Below are positions 28,027 to 36,999 of a stretch of DNA of 64,000 nucleotides, in pieces. The DNA comes from an uncultured Pelagibacteraceae bacterium. GTDB lineage: Bacteria; Pseudomonadota; Alphaproteobacteria; Pelagibacterales; Pelagibacteraceae. A program made the position numbers and the translations under genes. A model generated the notes under the pieces. The model was not told the origin of the DNA. It saw only the letters and a program-made list of their open reading frames with translations, and ran no database searches. Each line of letters begins with the position of its first letter. The stretch's first letter is position 1. The DNA is taken from the NCBI GenBank assembly GCA_902580565.1, contig CACHLD010000001.1, positions 62,001 to 126,000 of the forward strand, given 5' to 3'.

Positions 28027-29403
28027 ATGGTGAATTCTAAAAATGTAACTAACTTAAATTTAGTTAAAGACTCTAAAAAAAACGAGTCTAAAGTAAGTGC
28101 TTTATCTCCTAGAGAAATAGTGTCTGAGCTAGACAGGTATGTTATTGGTCAAAAGGAAGCAAAAAAAGCTGTTGCTGTTGCTTTGAGAAATAGATGGAGA
28201 AGACAGGCCTTATCTGATGAAATGAGAGACGAAGTACTACCAAAAAATATTTTAATGATTGGACCTACAGGAGTTGGAAAAACAGAAATTTCAAGAAGAC
28301 TGTCTAAACTTGCACAAGCTCCTTTTATTAAAGTCGAAGCTACTCGCTTCACTGAGGTTGGTTATGTGGGTAGAGATGTTGAACAAATTGTAAGAGATTT
28401 AATTGAAATAGCTATAGCAATGGAAAGAGAAAAGAAAAGAAAGGAAGTAAAAGCAAAAGCAGAACTAAAAGCAGAGGATAAAGTTCTAGATGCGCTTGTA
28501 GGAAATAAAGCTAGCATGGCAACTCGAGAAAGTTTTAGAAAAAGATTAAGAAGCGGCGATTTAGATGACAAAGAAATAGAAATTGAAGTTCAAGACAAAT
28601 CTTCAGGCCTTCAAAGTTTTGAAATCCCTGGTATGCCAGGTGGCAATGTAGGAATGGTAAATCTTGGAGACATTCTTGGTAAATCTATGGGAAACAAAAA
28701 AGGTAAAAAGAAAAAAATGACTGTTAAAGAGTCTCACGATATTCTAATGGCTCAAGAATCTGATAAAATGATTGAAGAAGATAAAATTATTAAAGAGGCA
28801 AAGAAATCAACAGAAGAAAATGGAATAGTTTTTTTAGATGAAATTGATAAAGTTTCTGCAAGAAGTGATAGAGTTGGGGGAGACGTTTCTAGAGAAGGCG
28901 TTCAAAGAGACTTGTTACCTTTGATAGAAGGAACGACTGTAAGTACAAAACATGGCCCAATAAAAACGGATCATATTCTTTTCATTGCATCTGGTGCATT
29001 TCAATTGGCTAAGCCATCAGATCTTTTACCAGAGTTACAAGGTAGATTGCCTATAAGGGTTGAATTGAATGCTCTAAAAGAGGAGGATTTTAAAAGAATA
29101 CTTAAGGAACCTGATAACAGTCTAATCAAACAGTATAAAGAATTGTTAAAAACAGAAAATGTTAACCTAGTTTTTACAGATGATGGAATAGATACTCTTG
29201 CTAAGATATCAGCAGAAGTTAATTCTTCAGTAGAAAATATAGGTGCTAGAAGATTACATACAATTATAGAGAAAGTATTAGATAACATTAGTTTTAATGC
29301 TACAGATCGTGCGGGAGAAACTATTTCTATCGATAAGAAATATGTAAACGAAAATCTAGGAAACTTAGTAAAAGACACAGATCTATCAAAATTTATCTTG
29401 TAA
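28027..29403 (+). CDS. hslU: ATP-dependent protease ATPase subunit HslU (ClpY)
   Basis: AAA+ unfoldase of 458 aa from the ATG at 28027. [16 protein letters not shown] opens the domain, the Walker A box is [11 protein letters not shown], the pore-loop region [17 protein letters not shown] is intact, and Walker B is FLDEIDKV. A helical insertion (I domain) follows. The C-terminus ends KFIL, which inserts into HslV. The frame is open upstream inside hslV, but the start after the hslV stop gives the family length. Confidence 0.98.
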   Translation: MVNSKNVTNLNLVKDSKKNESKVSALSPREIVSELDRYVIGQKEAKKAVAVALRNRWRRQALSDEMRDEVLPKNILMIGPTGVGKTEISRRLSKLAQAPFIKVEATRFTEVGYVGRDVEQIVRDLIEIAIAMEREKKRKEVKAKAELKAEDKVLDALVGNKASMATRESFRKRLRSGDLDDKEIEIEVQDKSSGLQSFEIPGMPGGNVGMVNLGDILGKSMGNKKGKKKKMTVKESHDILMAQESDKMIEEDKIIKEAKKSTEENGIVFLDEIDKVSARSDRVGGDVSREGVQRDLLPLIEGTTVSTKHGPIKTDHILFIASGAFQLAKPSDLLPELQGRLPIRVELNALKEEDFKRILKEPDNSLIKQYKELLKTENVNLVFTDDGIDTLAKISAEVNSSVENIGARRLHTIIEKVLDNISFNATDRAGETISIDKKYVNENLGNLVKDTDLSKFIL

Positions 29404-29817
29404 TTATTTTAATTTTATAATTATAGCACCATCACCACCTTCAAATTTTTTCGCAGTGGCGATAGAAGCGACGTAACTTGATACTTCTGGATTAGATTTT
29501 ATATATTCAGGTACGGAAAATCTTAATTTACTTAAATCATTCGACACATAAACATCGTGGGAAGAATTTGAATGAATTCCTTTTCCTGTTATTAATAAAA
29601 TTTCTTTATATTCCTCTTTTTTACAAAATAAAATTAACTCTTTAACTTTTTCATTTGCATCAATTAAAGTATATCCATGTAAATCAAATTTAAATCGATT
29701 GCGGTTTGCTTTTGTTCTATTTTTTCCTAAATCTTTATCAACGATATCTCTAGGATTTTTTATATAATCTTTCCAATCATCTAGATCTTTTTGAGAAATC
29801 TTTTTTTTTTCGGTCAC
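29404..29817 (-). CDS. Smr-domain protein
   Basis: 137 aa. The Smr (MutS2 C-terminal-like) domain shows FDLHGYTLIDANEKV and ILLITGKGIHS, ending in KFEGGDGAIIIKLK. Smr proteins are nucleases linked to ribosome collision or DNA metabolism. It overlaps the Tim44-like gene by 4 bp. In many alphaproteobacteria a lytic transglycosylase (mltA) separates the two; here it is missing. Confidence 0.9.
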   Translation of the reverse strand: MTEKKKISQKDLDDWKDYIKNPRDIVDKDLGKNRTKANRNRFKFDLHGYTLIDANEKVKELILFCKKEEYKEILLITGKGIHSNSSHDVYVSNDLSKLRFSVPEYIKSNPEVSSYVASIATAKKFEGGDGAIIIKLK

Positions 29818-30416
29818 TTACTAATAATTTCAGACAAATACCAATTTGGTCCTTGTTTCAAAATATTTTTTGAAAATTTCCAGTAGTCCGTAACTAATTT
29901 AATTTTATTTGGATTGCCTTCGATTATCTTTCCATCTTTATCTTTTTTAACTGAAATTACCTCTGAAACAAATTTAACTGATGCAAAAAGTTCATTTTTA
30001 ATTTTTTCATATTTTTCAACATTTGATTCTTTCATTCCTATAAAAGTAAACTCCGATTTGATATTTTCTTTTCTACGAGCTTGAATGGCTTGATCAAAAT
30101 TATCAGCCATGTCGCTTGTTAGTAAAGTTTTAAGTTTTTTGATATCACCATTTGCAAATGAGGTAAGAATTGTTTCATATGCAATCTCAGCACCTTTTAA
30201 AAATTCTTTTTTTTGTTTTCCTTCTAAAATTTCATGATTTGGCTTAAGATCTTTATGCTCATTTTTTGGTACATTGAATTTTTTTTCTGAAAAAGTAGGA
30301 TAAACTTTAGACTCATGTCCAGTTCTTCTTCCTAAAATGTTCCTTAATCGCAAAATGATAAATCCTGCGATCATACCCAATAAAATGATGTCAATATAAC
30401 CAAAATTGTTACTCAT
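29814..30416 (-). CDS. Tim44-like inner-membrane protein
   Basis: 200 aa from the ATG at 30416. One N-terminal membrane helix (IDIILLGMIAGFIILRLR) is followed by a Tim44/TimA-type domain: FLKGAEIAYETILTSFANGDIKKLKTLL, then LTSDMADNFDQAI and a C-terminal DYWKFSKNI...WYLSEI. The mitochondrial relative sits at the protein-import motor; the bacterial role is not well defined. A second in-frame ATG 6 codons upstream is possible but would extend before the helix without gain. Confidence 0.88.
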   Translation of the reverse strand: MSNNFGYIDIILLGMIAGFIILRLRNILGRRTGHESKVYPTFSEKKFNVPKNEHKDLKPNHEILEGKQKKEFLKGAEIAYETILTSFANGDIKKLKTLLTSDMADNFDQAIQARRKENIKSEFTFIGMKESNVEKYEKIKNELFASVKFVSEVISVKKDKDGKIIEGNPNKIKLVTDYWKFSKNILKQGPNWYLSEIISK

Positions 30417-30460
30417 AATTTGATAAATATACATTAATAATATATTTTTGTATCAGACAA

Positions 30461-30877
30461 ATGAACTCATTTTTTTTAATTTTTTTAGCAATTCCAGCGT
30501 TAGAAATTTTCTTAATGATTAAAATAGGCGGGAAAATTGGTGCTTTAAGTACAATATCACTAGTATTTTTTACTGCAGTGATTGGCGTATACTTTGCAAA
30601 AATAGAGGGTATCAAAACAATAAGATCAGGATTTTCAAATTTATACCAAAATAAAACACCACTTTATGAAATAATTTCAGGGGCCTCTATAGCAATAGCA
30701 GCATTACTTTTAATCATACCAGGATTTTTCACTGATACAGTTGGTTTTCTTTTGCTCATCCCAATAACACGAAAATTTTTAATAAACCTATTGGTTAGAA
30801 AAAATATAAAAGTTAACAATAACGAGTCGAAAACACTAGATGGTGAAATAATAGAAGATAAAAAAGATGAGCTTTAA
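30461..30877 (+). CDS. fxsA: FxsA-family membrane protein
   Basis: 138 aa. FLIFLAIPALEIFLMIKIG starts with the first membrane helix and the LEI..m.k.G pattern of FxsA, the protein that relieves phage T7 exclusion by the F plasmid in E. coli. GASIAIAALLLIIPGFFTDTVGFLLLIP is the strongly conserved second block. It is divergent from the Tim44-like gene and overlaps the secB-like gene by 11 bp, the usual alphaproteobacterial grouping. Confidence 0.92.
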   Translation: MNSFFLIFLAIPALEIFLMIKIGGKIGALSTISLVFFTAVIGVYFAKIEGIKTIRSGFSNLYQNKTPLYEIISGASIAIAALLLIIPGFFTDTVGFLLLIPITRKFLINLLVRKNIKVNNNESKTLDGEIIEDKKDEL

Positions 30878-31286
30878 AATAGTTGGAAAATATATAAAAA
30901 AAATTGATTTTAATATTCCAAATCACAAAACTTTTTTTTTATTAACTAAGGATATATCAAGTTATAAAGTCAACATAGATATTAAGAGCGAGCAAATTAA
31001 AGAAAAAATCCTTGAAATACAAACAACATTAAGTCTTTTGTCGAATGATAACAAAGAAGAGAAAATTGAAACAAAACTAGTTTATTCCTCAATTATAGAA
31101 TTAGAAAAACAAATAGATAATAAAAAAGAAGTTGAAAAAATAATTCTCATAGATGTTCCAACAAAAATTTACCCTGAATTAAGAAAAATATTTATATTAA
31201 TTTTTGAAAGTTCTGGATTCAAAGATATAAAAATTAATAAAGATGTAGATTTTCAAAAGTTATACGACTCAAGAAAAATTCAATAA
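30867..31286 (+). CDS. secB: Protein-export chaperone SecB (divergent)
   Basis: 139 aa. IVGKYIKKIDFNIPN matches the family start (LAQYVKDFSFENPN), and KIILIDVPTKIYPELRKIFILIFESSGF matches the C-terminal block with P.l.fP..R. The middle is heavily drifted toward Lys/Glu/Ile. SecB keeps preproteins unfolded for SecA. Position after fxsA and across from tim44 supports the call. It is convergent with dnaQ (7-bp overlap). Confidence 0.84.
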   Translation: MSFKIVGKYIKKIDFNIPNHKTFFLLTKDISSYKVNIDIKSEQIKEKILEIQTTLSLLSNDNKEEKIETKLVYSSIIELEKQIDNKKEVEKIILIDVPTKIYPELRKIFILIFESSGFKDIKINKDVDFQKLYDSRKIQ

Positions 31287-31945
31287 AAATTCTTTTTAAG
31301 ATCAGATTTTAAAAACATTTGATGTTTTTTCATCTCATTATCGGTGATTTTCAAAATCGCTTTATTATAATCTGTTTTATTGGGCTCTGAAGCATCAAAT
31401 TTTTTTGCCAAAGAATTCAGATTAAATTGAGGTTCTTTAGCCCCTAAAAGATTAATGTATACCTCCCTTAATAGATCGCAATCTAACAATGCATTATGTT
31501 TAGTCCTTTTAGATAGATCAATATTAAATCTTTTACATAGTGCATCTAATGAATTCGAAGATCCTGGATATTTATTTCTTGCTATTTCTAATGAGTCAAT
31601 TACTTCTGTTTTATTGATTATCTTTTTTTTAATTAAACCTAACTCACCATTTAAAAAACTTAAATCAAATTCTTTGTTATGAATAATAATCTTTTTTCCA
31701 TCAATAAAGTTTAGAAAATCATCAGCTACTTGATCAAAAGTTTCTTTATTGCTTAAAAATTCTTTTGTAAAACCGTGAATCTTAAATGCTTCTTCTGGTA
31801 TGTCCCGTTTTGGATTAATATACTTATGGAATATTCTCTTTGTAGGAATTAAATCTTTAGTTTCAATACATGCAATCTCAACAATTTTGTGACCGCTATT
31901 AAAAGAAAGGCCAGTTGTTTCGGTATCTAAAAATATTTCATTCAT
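31280..31945 (-). CDS. dnaQ: DNA polymerase III epsilon subunit (3'-5' exonuclease)
   Basis: 221 aa, DEDDh proofreading exonuclease. ExoI is FLDTETTGL (Asp7, Glu9), ExoII IIHNKEFDLSFL, and ExoIII HNALLDCDLL supplies the His and Asp. The C-terminal part binds the polymerase alpha subunit. It overlaps coaE by 8 bp in the conserved coaE-dnaQ-secB neighbourhood of alphaproteobacteria. Confidence 0.95.
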   Translation of the reverse strand: MNEIFLDTETTGLSFNSGHKIVEIACIETKDLIPTKRIFHKYINPKRDIPEEAFKIHGFTKEFLSNKETFDQVADDFLNFIDGKKIIIHNKEFDLSFLNGELGLIKKKIINKTEVIDSLEIARNKYPGSSNSLDALCKRFNIDLSKRTKHNALLDCDLLREVYINLLGAKEPQFNLNSLAKKFDASEPNKTDYNKAILKITDNEMKKHQMFLKSDLKKNFY

Positions 31946-32504
31946 AAATTCTAATTATATTAAAAAGTTTTTTTTTTAAAAGTTTAATAGAATGATTATT
32001 AACAACAACATAATCACAATATTTAATTTTTTTGTTATCTTTAAGCTGTTGTTTATCAAGCACCTTAAACAAATGCTTTTTTCCGCCCTTAGAAATATAT
32101 CTTTTAATTCTAAGATCTTTTCTGGATTTTATAAAAATCACTACATCAAAATATTTATTAAGCTTATTTTCAACAAGTAATGGGATTTCAAAAAAGAGAA
32201 GATTTTTGCTTTTATTTTTTAATATAAATTTTAACATTTCTTGCCTAACCATCGGATGAATAATTTTTTCTAATTTTTTCAAAGTTTTTTTTTGCTCTAT
32301 AATCTTTTTAATAATCTCTTTTTTAAAGTTTTTTTTTGATTTGAGATTTAATTTCTTAAAAACATTTTTCTTAAAATCTCTCTTTTTATAAAGATTCTTT
32401 ACTACCTTATCAGCGCTGTATAAAGGGCCTCTACTTGAGGATAAAATTTTACTAGCAGTTGTTTTGCCTGATGCTAGAGATCCTGTAATAGCAATTTTTA
32501 TCAT
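31938..32504 (-). CDS. coaE: Dephospho-CoA kinase
   Basis: Last step of coenzyme A synthesis. 188 aa. The P-loop is ITGSLASGKTTASK, with SADKVVKNLY, HPMVRQEMLKF and FEIPLLVENK as family blocks. The protein is extremely lysine-rich. It overlaps aroE by 4 bp. Confidence 0.93.
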   Translation of the reverse strand: MIKIAITGSLASGKTTASKILSSSRGPLYSADKVVKNLYKKRDFKKNVFKKLNLKSKKNFKKEIIKKIIEQKKTLKKLEKIIHPMVRQEMLKFILKNKSKNLLFFEIPLLVENKLNKYFDVVIFIKSRKDLRIKRYISKGGKKHLFKVLDKQQLKDNKKIKYCDYVVVNNHSIKLLKKKLFNIIRIYE

Positions 32505-33325
32505 TTTAATTTTGATTGTAGTAGTTCATAAAGTTGATCATCTATTTCAGGATTAATCTTATTCCATAAGTAAAATGATTTTTGTCCTTGATAAATAAAC
32601 ATGTCTAGGCCATTAAAAGTTTTAATTCCTCTTTCTTTTAAGGATTTTAAGGTCTTTGTTTCAAAAGGATTATAAATAGTGTCAATATAAGTTAGGTTAC
32701 TTTTAACATTTTTAAAATCAATTTCAAATTCTTTTGCTCCTTTCAAACCGAGACTTGTAGCATTAATAATGATGTCAAAATTTTTTACTTCGCTTTCTAA
32801 AAATTTCCATTCTAAAATATTTAAAAAACTAAAGTTTTTTTTTAAAAATATGGATTTTTCATGTGTTCGATTAATTATAGATATTTTTTTAATTTTAGAT
32901 TTTTGTAAAGAGAAAATCACTGAAGGAGCGACTCCTCCTGCGCCAATTATTAAAACATTTTTCTTATCTGCGTTTACTAAACCTTTTAGATAACCAGCTT
33001 GCAAACCATAAACGTCGGTATTATCACCAATTAAAGTTTTTGTTTCGTCTAGAAAAACAGTATTAACCGAATGAGTAGACTTTGCATCATTAATTAATCT
33101 GTCTAATAATGGAATAATTTTTTGTTTATAAGGCAAAGTTACGTTTATTCCAGATAATTTTTTGTTTCTTATTTCTTTAGCAATTGTAGTAAGACCACTT
33201 TCTTCAATATCTATTAAAGAATATTCTGCATCAATATTATATTTTTTAAACCAATAATTATGAAGAATAGGGGATAAGGAATGTGAAACTGGTTTTCCGA
33301 TGATTGCAAAAAATTTTTTCATCAA
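32501..33325 (-). CDS. aroE: Shikimate dehydrogenase
   Basis: 274 aa NADP-dependent enzyme of aromatic amino acid synthesis. The substrate domain shows GKPVSHSLSPILHNYWF, GINVTLPYKQKI (catalytic Lys) and GDNTDVYGLQAG. The NADP fold is LIIGAGGVAPSVIFSL followed by NRTHEK. GLDMFIYQGQKSF ends the domain. It overlaps coaE and maf by 4 bp each. Confidence 0.96.
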   Translation of the reverse strand: MMKKFFAIIGKPVSHSLSPILHNYWFKKYNIDAEYSLIDIEESGLTTIAKEIRNKKLSGINVTLPYKQKIIPLLDRLINDAKSTHSVNTVFLDETKTLIGDNTDVYGLQAGYLKGLVNADKKNVLIIGAGGVAPSVIFSLQKSKIKKISIINRTHEKSIFLKKNFSFLNILEWKFLESEVKNFDIIINATSLGLKGAKEFEIDFKNVKSNLTYIDTIYNPFETKTLKSLKERGIKTFNGLDMFIYQGQKSFYLWNKINPEIDDQLYELLQSKLK

Positions 33326-33906
33326 TTTTTAATTCCCTTAATATAATTCATAATTTGTTTCACTGGTAAGCCCATTATAGAGTCAGTATCACCTTTAATA
33401 TACTCAAAAAGACCTAGTCCATCGGCTTCTATTTGATACACACCATAATTTAGTAGAGTTTCAGTTTTAATCTTTTTTAAATATGTAATTAATTCATCTT
33501 CTCTTAAGTTTTTCATTTTTAGTTCAGATTTATCGGAATGGTTCCAGATCATCGATCCGTTTTTTGAGATGCAGACAGAGCTTATTAGAAAGTGTATTGA
33601 ATTGTTTAATTCCTTTAAAATTTCTAGCGCTTCATCACGCGACTTAGGTTTATTTATTAATCTACCATTTAATGAAATTACACTGTCAGCTCCTAGGACT
33701 AATTGATCAGGATATTTATTGCTTACTTTAACAGATTTTATTTCAGCTAAATTTTTAGATATTAATAGGGGGTCAGCATTTTCAAGCAATAAAGCATTTT
33801 TTACTTCATCTTCATCTACATTAGAAACTACAACATTTGACTCAATTTTATATTTATCTAATATTTTTTTTCTTACAACGCTTTTAGATGCTAAAATTAT
33901 TTTCAT
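33322..33906 (-). CDS. Maf-family nucleotide pyrophosphatase
   Basis: 194 aa. Maf proteins hydrolyse non-canonical or modified nucleoside triphosphates. IILASKSVVRKKIL is the classic SxSxxRxxxL start, VLGADSVISLNGRLINKP holds the catalytic Asp region, and GVYQIEADGLGLFEYIKGDTDSIMGLP is the family end block. It is the middle of a run of 4-bp overlaps with aroE and the PPDK regulator. Confidence 0.95.
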   Translation of the reverse strand: MKIILASKSVVRKKILDKYKIESNVVVSNVDEDEVKNALLLENADPLLISKNLAEIKSVKVSNKYPDQLVLGADSVISLNGRLINKPKSRDEALEILKELNNSIHFLISSVCISKNGSMIWNHSDKSELKMKNLREDELITYLKKIKTETLLNYGVYQIEADGLGLFEYIKGDTDSIMGLPVKQIMNYIKGIKN

Positions 33907-34724
33907 CTATTTTTTTTTATTTCGAATATTTTTAAAATGGAAGCAGCAGTTTCTTCTACTGACTTTCTCGTAACATCAATAATTGGCCACTTATACTTAT
34001 TGAACAGCTTTTTAGACTTCTCAACTTCTTCTTTAATATAATTTAAATCAGTATATTCTTTGATGTTACTCTCTTTCATGATGGCCACTCTATTTCTTCT
34101 AATATCTGCAAGTCTTTCTGCATCTGCAACTAGTCCAATTACACAGATTTTATTCTTTTGAGATTTTAAACCTTCTGGTATTTTTTGATCTAAAACGAGA
34201 GGGATGTTTATGGTCTTATACCCTCTATTAGCCAAATAAATAGAAGTAGGAGTTTTACTTGTTCTACTTACTCCTAACAGAACAATGTCAGCTTTACCAA
34301 CCTCATCTAGCTTCTTGCCATCATCATGTGCCATCGTAAATTGTATTGCTTCGATTCTTCTATAATATTCATCATCTAATACGTGTTGAGCGCTTGGTTT
34401 ATGTATGGCTTTTTGATTTAATAATTTAGAAAAATTTAAAATTAAATTTCCCAATATGCCAAAACAGGGAACGCTGTTTTTTTCACTAGAGTTAGAAATA
34501 TATTTAGCCAATTTAGTTTCAACTATCGTATATAAGATTATGGAATTTGGCATTGCAGCAGACTCCTTTATAATTTTATCTATTTGTTGTTCAGTTCTTA
34601 CAAAAGCAAATTCTTTCTTATTATAGTCAAAATTAGCAAACTGTGATTTAAGTGATAAAAAAATTCTATCAAGAGTTTCACCGGTGGAATCAGACACAAG
34701 ATATACATTGTATTTTTCGTTCAT
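33903..34724 (-). CDS. Pyruvate, phosphate dikinase regulatory protein (DUF299 kinase/phosphorylase)
   Basis: 273 aa bifunctional kinase/pyrophosphorylase that switches PPDK (or PEP synthase) off and on. VYLVSDSTGETLDRIFLSL is the N-terminal block, and GVSRTSKTPTSIYLANRG is the P-loop-like motif of the family. The homologue flanks the replication origin in Caulobacter and Rickettsia (RP001 family), with hemE on the other side, as here. It starts the leftward run to dnaQ. Confidence 0.93.
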   Translation of the reverse strand: MNEKYNVYLVSDSTGETLDRIFLSLKSQFANFDYNKKEFAFVRTEQQIDKIIKESAAMPNSIILYTIVETKLAKYISNSSEKNSVPCFGILGNLILNFSKLLNQKAIHKPSAQHVLDDEYYRRIEAIQFTMAHDDGKKLDEVGKADIVLLGVSRTSKTPTSIYLANRGYKTINIPLVLDQKIPEGLKSQKNKICVIGLVADAERLADIRRNRVAIMKESNIKEYTDLNYIKEEVEKSKKLFNKYKWPIIDVTRKSVEETAASILKIFEIKKNR

Positions 34725-34998
34725 ATGTCTGTTAATAAATATTTAGTAAGTTATAGTTTTTCATTTTTATTTATAGTTTTAAAAAAAAGTTAACAATAAT
34801 TAACATCTTTTTAACATTTTGTTAGGTGTTGATATTATAATTGTGCAGTTGTTTATATTTTCTGCAAAACCCAACATTTTTTGATATAAATACCATTATT
34901 TGTCCAAATAACATTGTATAAAAAATGTACAATTAGTTATATTGATAATTAACAGGACCTACTAGACAATCTATATTAAAAAACCTTAATAATATATT
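34725..34998. other. Candidate chromosomal replication origin (hemE - PPDK regulator intergenic region)
   Basis: This 274-bp gap is the largest in the window, very A+T-rich, and lies between the divergent PPDK-regulator gene and hemE. The same gene pair brackets oriC in Caulobacter crescentus and Rickettsia. It contains three TTAAC elements starting at 34790, 34800 and 34811 (10- and 11-bp steps). The last two form TTAA-N7-TTAAC, the CtrA-box format found in the Caulobacter origin. TGTTAATAA at 34730-34738 is an 8/9 match, on the minus strand, to the DnaA box TTATNCACA; other matches are weaker. Genes on both sides point away from it, and parS sites lie about 19 kb away. This is inference by synteny. 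Confidence 0.6.
34800..34815 (+). promoter_or_regulatory. CtrA-box-like site TTAA-N7-TTAAC
   Basis: TTAACATCTTTTTAAC exactly fits the TTAA-N7-TTAAC format of CtrA binding sites. A further TTAAC begins 10 bp upstream (34790). In such A+T-rich DNA the chance rate is appreciable; location in the putative origin is what raises interest. Whether this organism has CtrA cannot be seen from this window. Confidence 0.35.
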
Positions 34999-36006
34999 AT
35001 GAGCAATCTTAGAAAAAAGTTAATTAGTAAAAATGATTCTTGTAAGTCTATCTGGTTTATGAGACAAGCAGGTCGGTACTTGCCTGAATTTCGAGAAATT
35101 AGAAAAAAAAACAAAGATTTTATTGAGTTATGTCTTAATAGTGAATTAAGTTCACAAATTACTTTACAACCTATTAAAAGATTTGATTTAGACTCTGCAA
35201 TTATTTTTTCTGATATTTTAATGACACCTTATGCACTAGGCCAAGAAGTAAAGTTCATAAAAGATAAGGGACCTAAAATTAGCGAGTTTAATATTGAGTC
35301 CTTTTTAGATAAGAATGAAAAGGGTTTTACTCAAAAATTAAATCCAGTTTATAAAGCAATTGAAAAAACTAGAAATAATTTAGAAAAAAATAAATCTCTA
35401 ATAGCCTTTATAGGTGCTCCTTGGACATTATTAGTTTACATGTTGAATATGAAAAATAGCAAGTCTGTTATAGATATAAAGAGGCTCGAAAAAGAAAAAG
35501 ATAAGATAAAAATAATTATCAAGAATTTAATTAATTTTTTATGTATTCACATTAGAAATCAAATAGATGCGGGAGCAGATGTAATTCAGATATTTGACTC
35601 TTGGGCCGGCTTAATACCTAAGGAAAAAATTAAAGACTACTGCTATTACCCTAATGCAAAAATAATAGAATTCTGTAAGAAAGAAAAAATTCCTAACATT
35701 TGCTTTCCAAAAGGAATAAACGAAAAATATGAGGAATTTAATCAAATAGTAAAACCTGATGGAATTAATATAGACTATCAAATAGACCCTGCGTGGGCAA
35801 AAAAAAAGCTCAAAAATGTTGTTATACAAGGGGGCTTAGACCCAAAAATATTATTAAAATCAGATAAAGAAATGTTCCAAGAAGCGACAAAATACATTCA
35901 AACATTTAAAGCCTCTCCTTACATTTTTAACTTAGGTCATGGTTTACTTCCTGAAACAGATCCTGATAGAGTAAAAAAGCTAATTAAATTTTATAGGGAT
36001 AATTAA
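34999..36006 (+). CDS. hemE: Uroporphyrinogen decarboxylase
   Basis: 335 aa cytoplasmic heme-pathway enzyme making coproporphyrinogen III. IWFMRQAGRYLPEFREIR is the signature block, FSDILMTPYALGQEVKF supplies the catalytic Asp, and GAPWTLLVYML and FNLGHGLLPETDPDRV are conserved. It is the first gene of the rightward hemE-hemH-hemJ-rho run and overlaps hemH by one base (TAATG). Confidence 0.97.
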   Translation: MSNLRKKLISKNDSCKSIWFMRQAGRYLPEFREIRKKNKDFIELCLNSELSSQITLQPIKRFDLDSAIIFSDILMTPYALGQEVKFIKDKGPKISEFNIESFLDKNEKGFTQKLNPVYKAIEKTRNNLEKNKSLIAFIGAPWTLLVYMLNMKNSKSVIDIKRLEKEKDKIKIIIKNLINFLCIHIRNQIDAGADVIQIFDSWAGLIPKEKIKDYCYYPNAKIIEFCKKEKIPNICFPKGINEKYEEFNQIVKPDGINIDYQIDPAWAKKKLKNVVIQGGLDPKILLKSDKEMFQEATKYIQTFKASPYIFNLGHGLLPETDPDRVKKLIKFYRDN

Positions 36007-36998
36007 TGGATAAAAATCATCCAGAGGTAAAATTTGGTAAAACAGGGGTGCTGTTAATAAATTTAGGCACACCAGACTCCACAAACTGGTGGGATATTAG
36101 GAAATATTTAAAAGAATTTCTCTCAGATAAAAGAGTAATAGAAGTTAATCCATTAATATGGCAGATAATTTTAAATTTATTCATTTTAACTTTTAGACCA
36201 TCTAAAACAGCCCATGCTTATAAAAAGATATGGAGAAAAGAAACCAATGAGTCTCCTTTATTATTTTTTACAAGAAGCCAGTCGGCCAAGCTCAATGAAA
36301 GAATAGGTAATAAAAAAACAATTATTGATTTTGCAATGAGATATGGGAACCCTAGCATTAAATCTAGGTTAAATTTACTTAAAGATCAAGGATGTGAGAA
36401 CATTGTCATACTTCCTCTTTACCCTCAATACGCCTCTGCCACAACGGCTACGGTTTGTGACGAAGTTTACAGATCGTTAATGAAAATGAGATGGCAGCCA
36501 AGTTTACAAATTATTCCTCATTATGAAAGTGAGCCGTTGTATATTGAAGCCCTAATAACCAGCATTAAAAAAAAGATTGAGGAAATAGATTGGAAACCGG
36601 ACTTAATAATTTCTTCATATCATGGAATCCCAAAATCTTATTTTGATAAAGGAGATCCTTATCATTGTTATTGTCAAAAAACGACTAGATTAATGAAAGA
36701 AAAGTTTAAAGAAATAGATATTCAAACTACATTTCAATCAAGATTTGGACCACAAGAGTGGCTTACACCATACACAGATAAAACTTTAGAGAGTCTACCC
36801 GGCAAAGGAATAAAAAATCTACTAGTTATATGCCCTGGTTTTGCTTCTGATTGTGTTGAAACCTTAGAGGAAATAAATATTCAAGGCAAAGAAAGTTTTT
36901 TAGAAAAAGGAGGAAAAAACTTTGATTTAATTCCTTGTTTAAACGACAGTACCAATCACATAGAATTGTTTGAAAAATTGGTAAAAAAATATTTATAG
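36006..36998 (+). CDS. hemH: Ferrochelatase
   Basis: Inserts iron into protoporphyrin IX. 330 aa. VLLINLGTPDS starts the protein; the catalytic His is in IISSYHGIPKSYFDKGDPYHCYCQKTTRL (split as SYHGIP and DPYHCYC), and FQSRFGPQEWLTPYT and CPGFASDCVETLEEI are strongly conserved. It follows hemE and is followed by hemJ after one base. Confidence 0.98.
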   Translation: MDKNHPEVKFGKTGVLLINLGTPDSTNWWDIRKYLKEFLSDKRVIEVNPLIWQIILNLFILTFRPSKTAHAYKKIWRKETNESPLLFFTRSQSAKLNERIGNKKTIIDFAMRYGNPSIKSRLNLLKDQGCENIVILPLYPQYASATTATVCDEVYRSLMKMRWQPSLQIIPHYESEPLYIEALITSIKKKIEEIDWKPDLIISSYHGIPKSYFDKGDPYHCYCQKTTRLMKEKFKEIDIQTTFQSRFGPQEWLTPYTDKTLESLPGKGIKNLLVICPGFASDCVETLEEINIQGKESFLEKGGKNFDLIPCLNDSTNHIELFEKLVKKYL

Positions 36999-36999
36999 A

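Noticed and set aside
34725-34998. Clear cluster of DnaA boxes in the putative origin
   Set aside because: Only one 8/9 and some 7/9 matches to TTATNCACA are found, which is not more than expected in such A+T-rich DNA; the origin claim rests on synteny instead.
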